DNA of 64,000 nucleotides from Sphaerisporangium album. GTDB lineage: Bacteria; Actinomycetota; Actinomycetes; Streptosporangiales; Streptosporangiaceae. The position numbers and the translations under genes are program-made. The notes under the pieces were generated by a model, which had not been told where the DNA came from, did not search any database, and saw nothing but the letters and a program-made list of their open reading frames with translations. Location: NCBI RefSeq assembly GCF_003323745.1, contig NZ_QOIL01000001.1, positions 124,001 to 188,000 on the forward strand, in the 5' to 3' direction. Below, piece by piece: positions 48,554-57,997 of this stretch (the first letter of the stretch is position 1; every line of letters starts with the position of its first letter).

Positions 48554-49859
48554 TTACGCTTCCCGGCTGATCTTCAGTCCAAGTGAGGTGAACTGGTCGA
48601 AAACGCGATGATAACCGCGCTCGATGTGGTTGACACCGCGCAGCGTCGAGGTGCCCTCGGCCACCGCGGCGGCGAGCACCGCCGAGAACCCGGCCCGGAT
48701 GTCGGGCAGGGTGACGTCCGCGCCGCGCAGCTTGGACACGCCCCGGACGACCGCCGAGTGCTTGGCGTTGGTGTCGTGGTAGCGGCACGCGGGCCCGCCC
48801 AGGCACACGTCGAAGATCTCGATCTCGCAGCCCATCTTCTGCAGCGCCGGCACGTACACCAGCCGGTTCTCGAAGACGGTCTCGTGCAGCACCGACATGC
48901 CCTCGGCCTGCGTGAACAGCACCATCAGCGGGGTCTGCCAGTCGGTCATGAACCCGGGGTGGGTGTCGGTCTGGACGGCGGCGGCGCGCAGGCCGCCGGG
49001 CGCGGAGGCGGTCAGCCAGTCGTCGGTGATGTCGAACTGCGCGCCCATGCGGGCCAGGGTGGTGATCGCGGTCACCAGCCGGTCCTGCGGGCAGCCGTGC
49101 ACGCGCACCTCGCCCCCGGTGATCAGACCGGCCACCAGGTACGAGAACGCCTCTATACGGTCGCCCGCCAGCCACGTCGAGGCGCCGCGCAGCCTCTCGA
49201 CGCCCTCGATGACGATGCGGCGGTCCGGGCTGAGCTCGATGCGCGCGCCCATGCGCTGCAGGAACAGCGCCAGCTCGACCACCTCGGGCTCGGTGGCCGC
49301 TCCCTTGATGACCGTCTTGCCCTCGGCGAGCACCGCGGACAGCAGGATCGTCTCGGTCGCGCCCACGCTGGGGTAGGGCAGCTCGATGCGCGCGCCGCGC
49401 AGCCGGCTCGCCTTGGCGAAGATGCCCGTGTCGCGCACCTCGACCTCCGCGCCGAGCGCGCGCAGCGCCTCGACGTGGAAGTTGACCGGACGCCGCCCGA
49501 TGGGGTCGCCGCCGACCAGCGGCACGTACGCCTCGCCCGCCAGATGAAGCAGCGGGCCGAGCATCAGGATCGGGATGCGGTTGAGGCCGGTGAACGCCTC
49601 GGGCACCCGGGGGCGGATCTCGGGGCCGCGCTCCAGGGTTATCTCACGCTGGTCGATGTCGACCTCGATGCCGAGGGCCGACAGCATCGCCGCGGTGATG
49701 CCGACCTCGCCCACCTCGGGGGCGTTGTGCAGCGTGCTCGGCCCGATGCCCAGCATGGCCGCGACCATGTGCTTGGACACCGCGTTCTTCGATCCCCGTA
49801 CTTCGACGTCCCCCCGCAGAGGTCCGCTCGGTTCGATCAGCCATACCTCTTCGCTCACG
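48554..49859 (-). CDS. murA: UDP-N-acetylglucosamine 1-carboxyvinyltransferase (MurA), Asp variant
   Basis: Adds enolpyruvate from PEP to UDP-GlcNAc, the first committed step of peptidoglycan synthesis. The product is about 434 aa from GTG 49859 (VSEEVWLIEPSGPLRGDVEVRGSKNAVSKHM); an ATG at 49876 is possible. The GTG lies 7 bp after a TAGGCT -10-like hexamer, suggesting a leaderless transcript. Repeated EPT-fold motifs include GATETILLSAVLAEG and DIRAGFSAVLAAAVAEG. In the catalytic loop VPLVGGDPIGRRPVNFH the usual Cys is Asp, the change known to make mycobacterial MurA insensitive to fosfomycin. Confidence 0.92.
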
Positions 49860-49974
49860 GGGGACAGCCTAACCATGCGGGCCCGCGTGGCCGAAGGTGC
49901 GGGGGCGACCCGCGTGGGTAACATATGCGGATCCGCCGGTGGTCCAGGGGCGCGAGACGGGACGAGGTGATCGG

Positions 49975-50502
49975 GTGCGGCACGTGCGCGATTTCGGACT
50001 GACCGTCGTCGTCCTCGCCGCGATGGGCGTCGCCGCCGGGTTCGCCTGGTCGGCCCTGTCGCCGCGCACGCCGTACGTGATCACCAGGACGGGTCCGGTG
50101 CTCACCGACCCGACCACCCAGTCGCTGATCGCGGCCGACGGCTGGTTCGCCGTGATCACGGCGTCGGCCGGGCTGGTCTGCGGCATCGTCGCCTACCTGG
50201 CGTCGCGCGAGGGCCGTCCGGTGGCGCTGCTCGCGGGGCTGGCGGCGGGCGGCCTGCTGGCCGGGTTCCTGACGCTCAGCGTCGGCATGTCGCTCGGCGG
50301 CCCGACGATCCGCGCGGCCTCGGCCGCGGCGGCGGCCGTCGGATCGACGGTGGACGTCCTCACCGTCACCGCCTCCGGCGTGTTACTGAGCTGGCCGCTG
50401 GTGGCCGTGGCGGTCTTCGGCATCATGGAGTCCGTCGACGGCTACCGCGAGTCGCCCCTGCGCAAGCCGTACGCCGGCGAGCCGCACGACGCCGGGGCCT
50501 AG
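49975..50502 (+). CDS. Four-helix membrane protein (DUF2567-like)
   Basis: 175 aa from GTG 49975 (VRHVRDFGLTVVVLAAMGVAAGFAWSALSPR) with GACGAGG upstream. Four membrane segments: LTVVVLAAMGVAAGFAWSAL, WFAVITASAGLVCGIVAYL, ALLAGLAAGGLLAGFLTLSVG, and SGVLLSWPLVAVAVFGIM. Overall layout resembles actinobacterial DUF2567 proteins. Function unknown. Divergent from murA. Confidence 0.7.
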   Translation: MRHVRDFGLTVVVLAAMGVAAGFAWSALSPRTPYVITRTGPVLTDPTTQSLIAADGWFAVITASAGLVCGIVAYLASREGRPVALLAGLAAGGLLAGFLTLSVGMSLGGPTIRAASAAAAAVGSTVDVLTVTASGVLLSWPLVAVAVFGIMESVDGYRESPLRKPYAGEPHDAGA

Positions 50503-50527
50503 CGCGGGTTGACCGTGGTCACGCCCC

Positions 50528-51619
50528 TCAGAGGGACGCCTTGAGACCCGAGCCGCAGAGCGGCGCCACGACCGGCCCCTCGGCGACCAGAGGGGAGCCT
50601 TCGGCGCGGAGCCGCCGCACGGCCGCGTAGGACACCGCGCCGGTGGGCTCAACCCACAGGCCCCGGGCGGCGAGCGCGGCGTGCGCCTCGGCGATCTCTT
50701 CCTCGCCGACGGTCACGAACGCGCCGCCGGTGTCCGCGACGGCCTCCAGGATGCGCGAACCCCTGGCCGGGTCGGCGATGGCGATGCCCTCGGCGATGGT
50801 GCCGCCCGGCCGCACCGCCTCCGGCTCCTTGGCGCCCGCAGCCCAGGCGGCGGCCAGCGGCGCGCACCGCTCCGCTTGGACGGCGACGATGCGCGGCACG
50901 CGGTCGATCACGCCGGCGGCGCGCAGCCCGGCGAAGCCGCGGTGCGCGCCGAGCACGAGGGTGCCGTTGCCCGCGGGCAGCACGAGCGTCTCGGGCACGA
51001 CGCCGCCGAGCTGCTCGAAGATCTCCAGCGAGTAGGTCTTGGTGCCCTCGTGGAAGTAGGGGTTGTACACATGGCTGGCGTAGAACGCGCCGGTCTCCTC
51101 CACGCGGGCGATGGCGGCGGCGGCCGTGTCCTCGCGCGAGCCCTCGACCACGACGACCTCGGCGCCGTGTCCCCTGATCTGGCGCAGCTTCTTCTCGCTG
51201 GTCCCGGCGGGGACGAAGATCTCCGCGGGGACGCCCGCGCGCGCCGCGTAGGCGGCCACGGCGGTCCCGGCGTTGCCGCTGCTGTCGGCCACCAGCCGGG
51301 TCGCGCCGAGCGCCCGGGCGAGCGCCACGAGCACGACGGCGCCCCGGTCCTTGAAGGAGCCGGTGGGGGAGGCGTACTCCACCTTGAGGTACAGCGCCCC
51401 GTCCTCCTCGACCAGCGGGGTGCCGCCCTCGCCGAGGGAGACCTCCCGCCAGGGCACGTCGCCGCCGTCCAGGTAGCGCCACAGGGACGGCACCTCGGCG
51501 GGCGCCGGCCACCGGACCGGGGTGAGCGGCAGGTCCAGCAGCCCGCCGCAGTCGCACCGCCAGCGGCCGGCCGTCGGAAGGTGCGACCGTCCGCAGCGGC
51601 ATTCGTAGGGAGTCAGCAT
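50528..51619 (-). CDS. Threonine synthase-like PLP-dependent enzyme
   Basis: 363 aa. N-terminal Cys-rich lead typical of bacterial threonine synthases (CRCGRSHLPTAGRWRCDCGG). Fold type II motifs: PLP Lys in SPTGSFKDRGAVVL, SSGNAGTAVAAYAARAG, glycine loop LPAGNGTLVLGA, and C-terminal PLCGSGLKASL. Likely converts O-phosphohomoserine to threonine, but related threonine dehydratase or cysteate-synthase-like roles cannot be excluded, and no hom/thrB is nearby. Confidence 0.82.
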   Translation of the reverse strand: MLTPYECRCGRSHLPTAGRWRCDCGGLLDLPLTPVRWPAPAEVPSLWRYLDGGDVPWREVSLGEGGTPLVEEDGALYLKVEYASPTGSFKDRGAVVLVALARALGATRLVADSSGNAGTAVAAYAARAGVPAEIFVPAGTSEKKLRQIRGHGAEVVVVEGSREDTAAAAIARVEETGAFYASHVYNPYFHEGTKTYSLEIFEQLGGVVPETLVLPAGNGTLVLGAHRGFAGLRAAGVIDRVPRIVAVQAERCAPLAAAWAAGAKEPEAVRPGGTIAEGIAIADPARGSRILEAVADTGGAFVTVGEEEIAEAHAALAARGLWVEPTGAVSYAAVRRLRAEGSPLVAEGPVVAPLCGSGLKASL

Positions 51620-51648
51620 GAGACCTCGCTAGAACAATGGTCACTACT

Positions 51649-51858
51649 TCACCTGCGCACGTCCACGATCATGCTCACGGTGAAGAACACGAACAGCGCG
51701 ACGGCGCTCACGATCACCAGGGCCGTGCCGGACAGGACGCCCGCCGTCATCGCCGGCACGGTGAGCGCCAGCGCGGCGACGACCGCCGCGGCGATCTTCC
51801 AGTCGTCCCCGATGATGAAGTCGTACCAGAACATTGCGAAGCCCTTGAGGAACTTCAT
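51649..51858 (-). CDS. 69-aa two-helix membrane protein
   Basis: MKFLKGFAMFWYDFIIGDDWKI then two hydrophobic segments (AAAVVAALALTVPAMTAGVL and ALVIVSAVALFVFFTVSMIV) and VDVRR. The ATG overlaps the stop of the FTR1-like gene (ATGA), so the two are co-translated; it may be an accessory subunit of that membrane protein. Confidence 0.75.
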   Translation of the reverse strand: MKFLKGFAMFWYDFIIGDDWKIAAAVVAALALTVPAMTAGVLSGTALVIVSAVALFVFFTVSMIVDVRR

Positions 51859-52652
51859 CGGGCCATCTCCTCTCCGAGCGCCCGGACCGGGGTGGGGCGC
51901 TTCAGCCTGGGCAACACGATGACGAGGACGCGGGAGAGCAGGAGCCAGCCGGCCAGCAGGACCAGGATCGCCAGGTCGCCGCCGGGCCACTCCAGGCTCT
52001 CGTGGCCGATGCCGAACACGCCCAGGCCCTCGACGGCCCAGTAGGTGCCGAACGAGGCCAGGAGCAGGCCCACGCCGTACTTGAGGGTGTTCTCCGGGAT
52101 CATCGACAGCGGGCGGTGCAGCGCCGCGCCGAGCAGGAGCACGATGGCTCCGGCCGCGACCGCCCCCCACACCGCGGCGGGCACGTCGCCGGCGCTGAGG
52201 CCGAAGGTGATGACGATGAAGACCACCTCGACGCCCTCCAGGAAGACGCCCTTGAACGAGACGACGAAGGCGAAGGAGTCGATGCCGAAGCGCCGGCGGG
52301 AGTGCGCGGCCTTGGCGGCGGCGGTCTGGCCTGCGTACTCCTCGGTCTCGTCGTGCATCGCCTTGAGGCCGCTGGAGCGGAGGGTGGCCTTGCGCAGCCA
52401 CTGCAGGCCGAAGATCAGCAGCAGGGTGCCGACGGTGAGCTGGAGCGCGGCCTGCGGGAGCCAGGTGCTCAGCGCGTAGCCGGCCGCCATGGTGAAGGCG
52501 GCCAGGGCCACCAGCGCGGCGGCGGTGCCCGCGAGGGCGGATCGCCAGCTACGGGTGAATCCCATGGCCAGCACGATGGTCAGTGCCTCGACGAACTCGA
52601 CGAACGAGGCGAGGAAGGTGGAGCCGACCAGACCCAGGGTCGTCCCTTGCAC
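51855..52652 (-). CDS. FTR1/COG4280-like polytopic membrane protein
   Basis: 265 aa from GTG 52652 with AGGGAGGTCA upstream; an ATG 7 codons earlier lacks a site. Seven or so membrane helices. Two symmetrical acidic motifs, SFVEFVEALTIVLAMGFTRSW and FKGVFLEGVEVVFIVITFG, recall the REGLEA motifs of the iron permease FTR1 and suggest cation transport. Divergent from a ChrB-N-like gene with a palindrome between. Substrate unknown; metal export or import is inferred from motifs and neighbours. Confidence 0.75.
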   Translation of the reverse strand: MQGTTLGLVGSTFLASFVEFVEALTIVLAMGFTRSWRSALAGTAAALVALAAFTMAAGYALSTWLPQAALQLTVGTLLLIFGLQWLRKATLRSSGLKAMHDETEEYAGQTAAAKAAHSRRRFGIDSFAFVVSFKGVFLEGVEVVFIVITFGLSAGDVPAAVWGAVAAGAIVLLLGAALHRPLSMIPENTLKYGVGLLLASFGTYWAVEGLGVFGIGHESLEWPGGDLAILVLLAGWLLLSRVLVIVLPRLKRPTPVRALGEEMAR

Positions 52653-52682
52653 CGGATGACCTCCCTTGCGCATGTAGCAATT

Positions 52683-52695
52683 GTTTCATTGAAAC
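52683..52695. promoter_or_regulatory. Operator-like palindrome between divergent membrane operon and ChrB-like gene
   Basis: gtttca-t-tgaaac is a perfect 6-bp inverted repeat with one central base, in an unusually AT-rich 50-bp stretch. It sits about 50 bp before the GTG of the ChrB-like gene, near its -35 region, and about 30 bp before the FTR1-like start, a position to control both. Confidence 0.6.
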
Positions 52696-52742
52696 GATAG
52701 TTATTTTGTTCTCGGGATGTCAACGGCTGATAATCTGGGCCG

Positions 52743-53303
52743 GTGGCGAAGGAACCCGAGATCGGGCGGCGCTGGCTCCTGCTGATCTACCGTGTGCCGT
52801 CCCAGTCCTCGAAGGCGCGCGTCGCCGTCTGGCGTGATCTCAAGCGGCTCGGCGCGCTCTACCTCCAGCAGGCCGTCTGCGTGCTGCCCGACCGTGACGA
52901 TCTGCGGGCGGCCCTGGAGCGGGTGTGCGAGCGCATCGCCGAGTTGGAAGGTTCCAGCCACTTCTTCGTCCTCGACAACGTGGACGACCGCGAGCAGGAG
53001 CGGATCGTCGACGGCTTCCGCGCCAACTCCGCCAAGGAGTACGAGGAGATCGTCGAGGAGTGCGAGACGAAGTTCTTCAAGGAGATCGAGTTCGAGCGCT
53101 TCCGCGAGAACTACACGTTCGAGGAGGCCGAGGAGATCCGGCAGGATCTCGAGAAGCTGCGCCGCTGGCTGCGCAAGGTCGAGGGCCGCGACTGGATCGG
53201 CGTGCCCAGCCGCGACAAGGCCCGGGAGCGGGTCGCCGAGTGCGAGCGGCTCCTGGAGGAGTTCGAGGCCGACGTCGCGGAGCGCGTCGGCGAGGCGGGC
53301 TGA
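52743..53303 (+). CDS. ChrB N-terminal-domain-like protein
   Basis: 186 aa from GTG 52743. WLLLIYRVPSQSSKARVAVWRDLKRLGALYLQQAVCVLPD matches the N-terminal domain of ChrB, the sensor of chromate resistance operons; the usual C-terminal domain is absent. The remainder is a charged helical segment (EYEEIVEECETKFFKEIEFERFREN). TAATCT lies 6 bp before the GTG with no ribosome-binding site, implying a leaderless mRNA. It may regulate the divergent membrane operon in response to a metal or oxyanion. Confidence 0.82.
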   Translation: MAKEPEIGRRWLLLIYRVPSQSSKARVAVWRDLKRLGALYLQQAVCVLPDRDDLRAALERVCERIAELEGSSHFFVLDNVDDREQERIVDGFRANSAKEYEEIVEECETKFFKEIEFERFRENYTFEEAEEIRQDLEKLRRWLRKVEGRDWIGVPSRDKARERVAECERLLEEFEADVAERVGEAG

Positions 53304-53326
53304 GGCCCGGCTCCGGCCGTGGGCTG

Positions 53327-53350
53327 AGGCCCGGCCGGGAAGCCGGGCCT
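53327..53350. terminator. Bidirectional hairpin terminator
   Basis: Perfect 8-bp stem aggcccgg/ccgggcct around an 8-base loop between the ends of the ChrB-like gene (plus) and the amidase gene (minus). The stem sequence partly repeats an upstream gctgaggcccggc. Confidence 0.7.
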
Positions 53351-53361
53351 GGCCCCCGGCG

Positions 53362-54768
53362 TCAGAGAGGCGGGCGGACGCCGCCGTGGCCGGTGGCCCG
53401 CTCGAAGGCGTGGGCGACGCGCAGCACCGTGAGGTCCGCCCACGGCCGTCCGATGATCTGCACGCCCACCGGCAGCCCCTCCGGGGTGAACCCGCAGGGC
53501 ACCGACGCCGCGGGGGCGTGCAGGACGCTGATCCAGTACGCCGAGCGCATCCACGCCAGGTAGTCCGGCATCCGCGTGCCCGCCACCTCGGTGACGTACG
53601 GCTGGTCGACGGGGAACGGCGGCACCTGGCTCACGGGGGCGACCAGCACGTCATAGCCGTCGAAGAACGCGTTCACGCGCTGGAACAGGGCGCTGCGCAG
53701 CTGTTCGGCGCGGGCGAGGCCGGCGGCCGTGACCGCGCGGCCCTGCTCGACGTTCCAGGCGACGTTGGGGCCGACCATGTCGGCGGGCAGGCCGCCGAAG
53801 GCGTTCAGGTAGTGCCAGGCGCGCAGGGTGCGGAAGGCCTCCTCGGCGGAGGACAGGTCCAGGTCGACCTGCTCGACCTTGGCGCCGAGCCCGGCCAGCA
53901 CCTCGGGGGCGCGCGCCGTGACGGCCGCCGTCCGCGGGTCCACGGGGAGGCCGCCGAGGTCGGGGCTGAAGGCGACCCGCAGCCCGGACACGTCGGGGTC
54001 CAGGGGGGCGGCGAACGCCGAGCCGTCCTCGCGGATGGCGAACGGCGAGGTGGGCGCGAAGCCGGAGATGACGCTCATGAGCAGCGCGGCGTCGCCCACC
54101 GTGCGCGCCATGGGTCCCGCGACGCCGAGCGTGAACCACGCCGAGGTGGGGGAGGCGTCCGGCACCCGGCCGGGGGTGGGGCGCAGGCCGACCACGTTGC
54201 AGAAGGACGCGGGGTTGCGCAGCGACCCGCCCATGTCCGAGCCGTCGGCCAGCGGCACCAGGCCCGAGGCCAGGGCGGCGGCGGCCCCTCCGCTGCTGCC
54301 TCCCGCGCTGCGGGACAGGTCGTAGGGGTTGCGCGTCGCGCCGAACACCTCGTTGACGGTGTGCGAGCCGGTGCCGAACTCGGGCGTGTTGGTCTTGCCG
54401 ACCATCACCGCGCCCGCCGCCCGCGCGCGCCGCACCACCAGGGCGTCCGCGGCGGGCACGTGGTCGGCGAACAGCCGCGAGCCGTACGTCGTGCGGACGC
54501 CGGCGGTGTCGGTCAGGTCCTTGTAGGCGATGGGCAGGCCGTGCAGCGGGCCGTGCCAGTGGCCGCGGGCGGCGTCCTCGTCCAGCTGGCGGGCCTGGGC
54601 GAGCGCCAGGTCGGCGGTCAGCGTGACGATCGCGTTGACCTCGCGGCCCACCTCGTCGATCCGCCGTAGGTGCGCCTCGGCCAGCTCGGTGGCGCTGATC
54701 TGCCTGGATCGCAGCAGCTCGCGCATTTCGAGCGCGGAGAGGTAGAACAACTCGGTCGATTCGCCCAT
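53362..54768 (-). CDS. Amidase-signature family hydrolase
   Basis: 468 aa. Ser-cisSer-Lys triad: Lys in LPIAYKDLTDTAGV; SAGGSSGGAAAALASGLVPLADGSDMGGSLRNPASFCNVVGLRPT carries the Gly/Ser signature. C-terminal NVVGLRPTPGRVP and LPVGVQIIGRPWADLTVLRVAHAFE are typical. It hydrolyses amides or participates in indole-acetamide type reactions; it stands alone, so it is unlikely to be GatA. Substrate unknown. Confidence 0.93.
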   Translation of the reverse strand: MGESTELFYLSALEMRELLRSRQISATELAEAHLRRIDEVGREVNAIVTLTADLALAQARQLDEDAARGHWHGPLHGLPIAYKDLTDTAGVRTTYGSRLFADHVPAADALVVRRARAAGAVMVGKTNTPEFGTGSHTVNEVFGATRNPYDLSRSAGGSSGGAAAALASGLVPLADGSDMGGSLRNPASFCNVVGLRPTPGRVPDASPTSAWFTLGVAGPMARTVGDAALLMSVISGFAPTSPFAIREDGSAFAAPLDPDVSGLRVAFSPDLGGLPVDPRTAAVTARAPEVLAGLGAKVEQVDLDLSSAEEAFRTLRAWHYLNAFGGLPADMVGPNVAWNVEQGRAVTAAGLARAEQLRSALFQRVNAFFDGYDVLVAPVSQVPPFPVDQPYVTEVAGTRMPDYLAWMRSAYWISVLHAPAASVPCGFTPEGLPVGVQIIGRPWADLTVLRVAHAFERATGHGGVRPPL

Positions 54769-54873
54769 CTTGGCCCCTCAGCTCGTCCTCGCCTCATTCT
54801 GATCGCCCTGCCCACGCCAGTCTGTCGGCGGGGCGGCCGCGCGGGCGATGGCAAGACCTGATCAACCGGTGGT

Positions 54874-55374
54874 TCAGGACGGCTTGGCGATGGGGGCGGT
54901 CGCCGCCCGGGTGAGGCGGACCAGCTCGGCGGGCGCGGTCTCGATCTGCAGGCCACGGCGGCCGGCCGAGAAGTAGATCGTCTCGAACTCCAGCGCCGAG
55001 GAGTCGACCACGGTGGGCAGGGCCTTGCGCTGCCCGAGCGGGCTGATGCCGCCCACGACGTAGCCGGTGACCCGCTCGACCTTGGCGGCGTCGGCCATCG
55101 CCGCGCGCTTGCCGCCCAGGGCGGCGGCGAACGCCTTCAGGTCCAGCTTGCCCGAGACCGGGACGACGGCGACGGCGAGCCCGGACTCGACCTCGGCCAC
55201 GAGGGTCTTGAAGATGCGGTCGTAGGACACGCCGAGCGCGTCGGCGGCCTCCTCGCCGTACGCCTGGGCGTTCGGGTCGTGGTCGTAGGGGTGGAGGCTG
55301 AAGGCGGCGCCCGCCTGGGTCAGGGCGACGGTCGCGGGAGTGCCCTGGCCTCCCTTGCTCTTCGTCTTGCTCAC
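54874..55374 (-). CDS. ybaK: YbaK-type Cys-tRNA(Pro) deacylase
   Basis: 166 aa. YbaK/ProX-like editing fold: TPATVALTQAGAAFSLHPYDHD, YGEEAADALGVSYDRIFKTLV with the conserved Lys, VVPVSGKLDLKAFAAALG and VGGISPLGQRKALPTVVDSSAL. Clears Cys mischarged on tRNA-Pro (trans-editing). GTG start at 55374. Divergent from hisD. Confidence 0.92.
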   Translation of the reverse strand: MSKTKSKGGQGTPATVALTQAGAAFSLHPYDHDPNAQAYGEEAADALGVSYDRIFKTLVAEVESGLAVAVVPVSGKLDLKAFAAALGGKRAAMADAAKVERVTGYVVGGISPLGQRKALPTVVDSSALEFETIYFSAGRRGLQIETAPAELVRLTRAATAPIAKPS

Positions 55375-55475
55375 GGCCCTCAGCTTAACGCGAAGTTAAA
55401 ATCTACAATGTAAAGGCGCCGTCCGAATGGCGGACCAAGACCGGATCGGGGCGTCGCCCTCCGTAGACTGGACCG

Positions 55476-56780
55476 GTGATATCCCGTATCGACCTGCGCG
55501 GGTCCCTTCCGGAGAACCTGCGCGACGTGCTGCCCCGCGCCGAGCTCGACGTCGAGGCCGCCCTGGAGAAGGTGCGGCCCCTGTGCGAGGACGTGCGCCA
55601 TAGGGGCCTCGCGGCCGTGCGGGAGCTGACGGCCCGCTTCGACGGCGTCGAGCTGGAGTCCACCCGCGTGCCGGCCGAGGCGATCGCCGGGGCGGCCGCC
55701 GGGCTCGGCCCCGCCGTGCGCGCCGCCCTGGAGGAGTCGATCCGCCGCGCCCGGCTGGTCCACCGCGACCAGCGCCGCACGGACGTGACCACGCAGGTCG
55801 TGCCGGGCGGGACGGTCACCGAGCGCTGGGTACCCGTCGACAGGGTGGGCCTGTACGTGCCCGGGGGGCGCGCGGTGTACCCCTCCAGCGTCGTCATGAA
55901 CGTCGTGCCCGCCCAGGAGGCCGGGGTGCCGTCCCTGGCGGTGACGTCCCCGCCGCAGGCCGAGTTCGGCGGCCTGCCCCACCCGACCATCCTCGCGGCG
56001 TGCGCGCTGCTCGGCGTCGACGAGGTCTACGCCGTGGGCGGCGCCCAGGCCGTGGCGATGTTCGCCTACGGCACCGAGGAATGCGCGCCGGTCAACATGG
56101 TCACCGGTCCCGGCAACATCTGGGTCGCCGCCGCCAAGCGCCTGCTCAAGGGCCGCATCGGCATCGACTCCGAGGCCGGCCCGACCGAGATCGCCGTCCT
56201 GGCCGACGACACCGCCGACCCGGCCCACGTCGCGGCCGACCTGATCAGCCAGGCCGAGCACGACGTGATCGCCGCCGCGGTGCTCGTGACCACCAGCGAG
56301 AAGCTCGCCGAGGCCGTCGAGAAGGAACTGCCCGGCCAGGTCGCCGCCACGCGCCACTCCGAGCGCATCGCCGAGGCCCTGGCGGGCCGCCAGTCGGGCA
56401 TCGTGCTCGTCTCCGGCCTGGAGGACGGGCTGAGGGTCGTCGACGCCTACGCCGCCGAGCACCTGGAGATCCAGACCGCCGGCGCGCGCGAGGTCGCCGC
56501 CCGGGTGCGCAATGCGGGCGCGGTCTTCGTCGGCCCCTACTCCCCGGTGTCGCTCGGCGACTACCTCGCCGGGTCCAACCACGTGCTGCCGACCGGCGGC
56601 TGCGCCTGCCACTCCTCGGGGCTGTCGGTGCAGACGTTCCTGCGCGGCGTCCACGTCGTGGACTACACCCGCGAGGCGCTGGCCGAGGCCGCCGCGCACG
56701 TGTACGCGCTGTCGGAGGCCGAGGACCTCCCCGCCCACGGCGCCGCCGTCCGGGCCAGGTTCGGCGGGGGCACGCGATGA
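55476..56780 (+). CDS. hisD: Histidinol dehydrogenase
   Basis: 434 aa; catalyses the last two steps of histidine synthesis. GTG 55476 is only 6 bp after TAGACT, a good -10, and no ribosome-binding site exists, so the his operon mRNA is probably leaderless. Motifs: [56 protein letters not shown], and [14 protein letters not shown]; zinc-ligand and catalytic region [23 protein letters not shown] and [23 protein letters not shown]. Stop overlaps hisC. Confidence 0.97.
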   Translation: MISRIDLRGSLPENLRDVLPRAELDVEAALEKVRPLCEDVRHRGLAAVRELTARFDGVELESTRVPAEAIAGAAAGLGPAVRAALEESIRRARLVHRDQRRTDVTTQVVPGGTVTERWVPVDRVGLYVPGGRAVYPSSVVMNVVPAQEAGVPSLAVTSPPQAEFGGLPHPTILAACALLGVDEVYAVGGAQAVAMFAYGTEECAPVNMVTGPGNIWVAAAKRLLKGRIGIDSEAGPTEIAVLADDTADPAHVAADLISQAEHDVIAAAVLVTTSEKLAEAVEKELPGQVAATRHSERIAEALAGRQSGIVLVSGLEDGLRVVDAYAAEHLEIQTAGAREVAARVRNAGAVFVGPYSPVSLGDYLAGSNHVLPTGGCACHSSGLSVQTFLRGVHVVDYTREALAEAAAHVYALSEAEDLPAHGAAVRARFGGGTR

Positions 56781-57997
56781 CCGCGGAAAGGGCGTCGGAC
56801 GGAGCGGCCCGAAGGGTCACGCTGGCCGACCTGCCGATCCGCGACGACCTGCGCGGGCGCTCGGCGTACGGCGCGCCGCAGATCGACGTGCCGGTGCGGC
56901 TGAACACCAACGAGAACCCCTACCCGCCGTCGCCCGGCCTGGTCGCCGACCTCGCCGAGGCCGTGCGGCGCGACGCCGCCGAGCTCAACCGCTACCCCGA
57001 CCGCGACGCCGTCGCGCTGCGCGAGGACCTCGCGGCCTACCTCGGCCACGGGCTGGGCGTCGAGCGGGTGTGGGCCGCCAACGGGTCCAACGAGGTGCTC
57101 CAGCAGATCCTGCAGGCGTTCGGCGGGCCGGGCCGCTCCGCCATGGGGTTCGAGCCGTCCTACTCCATGCACCCGATCATCACGACCGGCGCCGCCACCC
57201 GGTGGATCTCCGGCGCGCGGGAGGACGACTTCGGCATCGACCCCGGCAAGGCCGTGGCCGCCGTCGAGGAGCACCGTCCCGACATCGTGTTCCTGACCAG
57301 CCCGAACAACCCCACCGGCACGGCGCTGCCGCTGGAGGTCATCCGGCGGGTGGCCGAGGCCGCGCCCGGCATGGTCATCGTGGACGAGGCGTACTTCGAG
57401 TTCGCCCGCACCGGCACGCCGAGCGCGCTCGGCCTGCTGCCGGGCAACCCCCGGCTGATCGTCACCCGCACGATGTCCAAGGCGTTCGCCATGGCCGGCA
57501 CCCGGCTCGGCTACCTCGCCGCCGACCCTGCCGTGATCGAGGCGCTGCTGCTGGTGCGCCTGCCCTACCACCTGTCCACGCTGACGCAGGCGGCGGCGCG
57601 GGTCGCGCTCGCGCACCGCGGCGAGCTGCTCGGCACGGTCGACCGGCTGCGCGCCGAGCGCGACGCGTGCGTGCGGTGGCTGCGCGGGCAGGGCCTGTCG
57701 GTGGCCGACTCCGACGCCAACTTCGTGCTGTTCGGGCGTTTCCCCGACCGGCGGGCGGTGTGGCAGGGGCTGCTGGAGCGGGGCGTGCTGATCCGCGAGG
57801 TCGGGCCGCCGCAGTGGCTGCGCGTCTCGGTCGGCACCTCCGGCGAGATGGCGGCGTTCCGCGAGGCGATGGCGGCCGTGCTGGCGGAGCTCCCGGCGTC
57901 CGCGGCCTCCTCCGGGCCCGGTTCGCCCGCCGGCTCTTCCCGATCAACCCCCGCGGCCGGAACGTCCGGACGTGACGACCTGGAGGCGATCCTGTGA
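56777..57997 (+). CDS. hisC: Histidinol-phosphate aminotransferase
   Basis: 406 aa, fold type I PLP enzyme. [14 protein letters not shown] at the N-terminus, [37 protein letters not shown], and the PLP Lys in [20 protein letters not shown]. Makes histidinol phosphate from imidazole-acetol phosphate. A disordered 35-residue Ser/Pro/Gly tail extends the usual length. ATG overlaps the hisD stop; stop overlaps the hisB GTG. Confidence 0.97.
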   Translation: MTAERASDGAARRVTLADLPIRDDLRGRSAYGAPQIDVPVRLNTNENPYPPSPGLVADLAEAVRRDAAELNRYPDRDAVALREDLAAYLGHGLGVERVWAANGSNEVLQQILQAFGGPGRSAMGFEPSYSMHPIITTGAATRWISGAREDDFGIDPGKAVAAVEEHRPDIVFLTSPNNPTGTALPLEVIRRVAEAAPGMVIVDEAYFEFARTGTPSALGLLPGNPRLIVTRTMSKAFAMAGTRLGYLAADPAVIEALLLVRLPYHLSTLTQAAARVALAHRGELLGTVDRLRAERDACVRWLRGQGLSVADSDANFVLFGRFPDRRAVWQGLLERGVLIREVGPPQWLRVSVGTSGEMAAFREAMAAVLAELPASAASSGPGSPAGSSRSTPAAGTSGRDDLEAIL

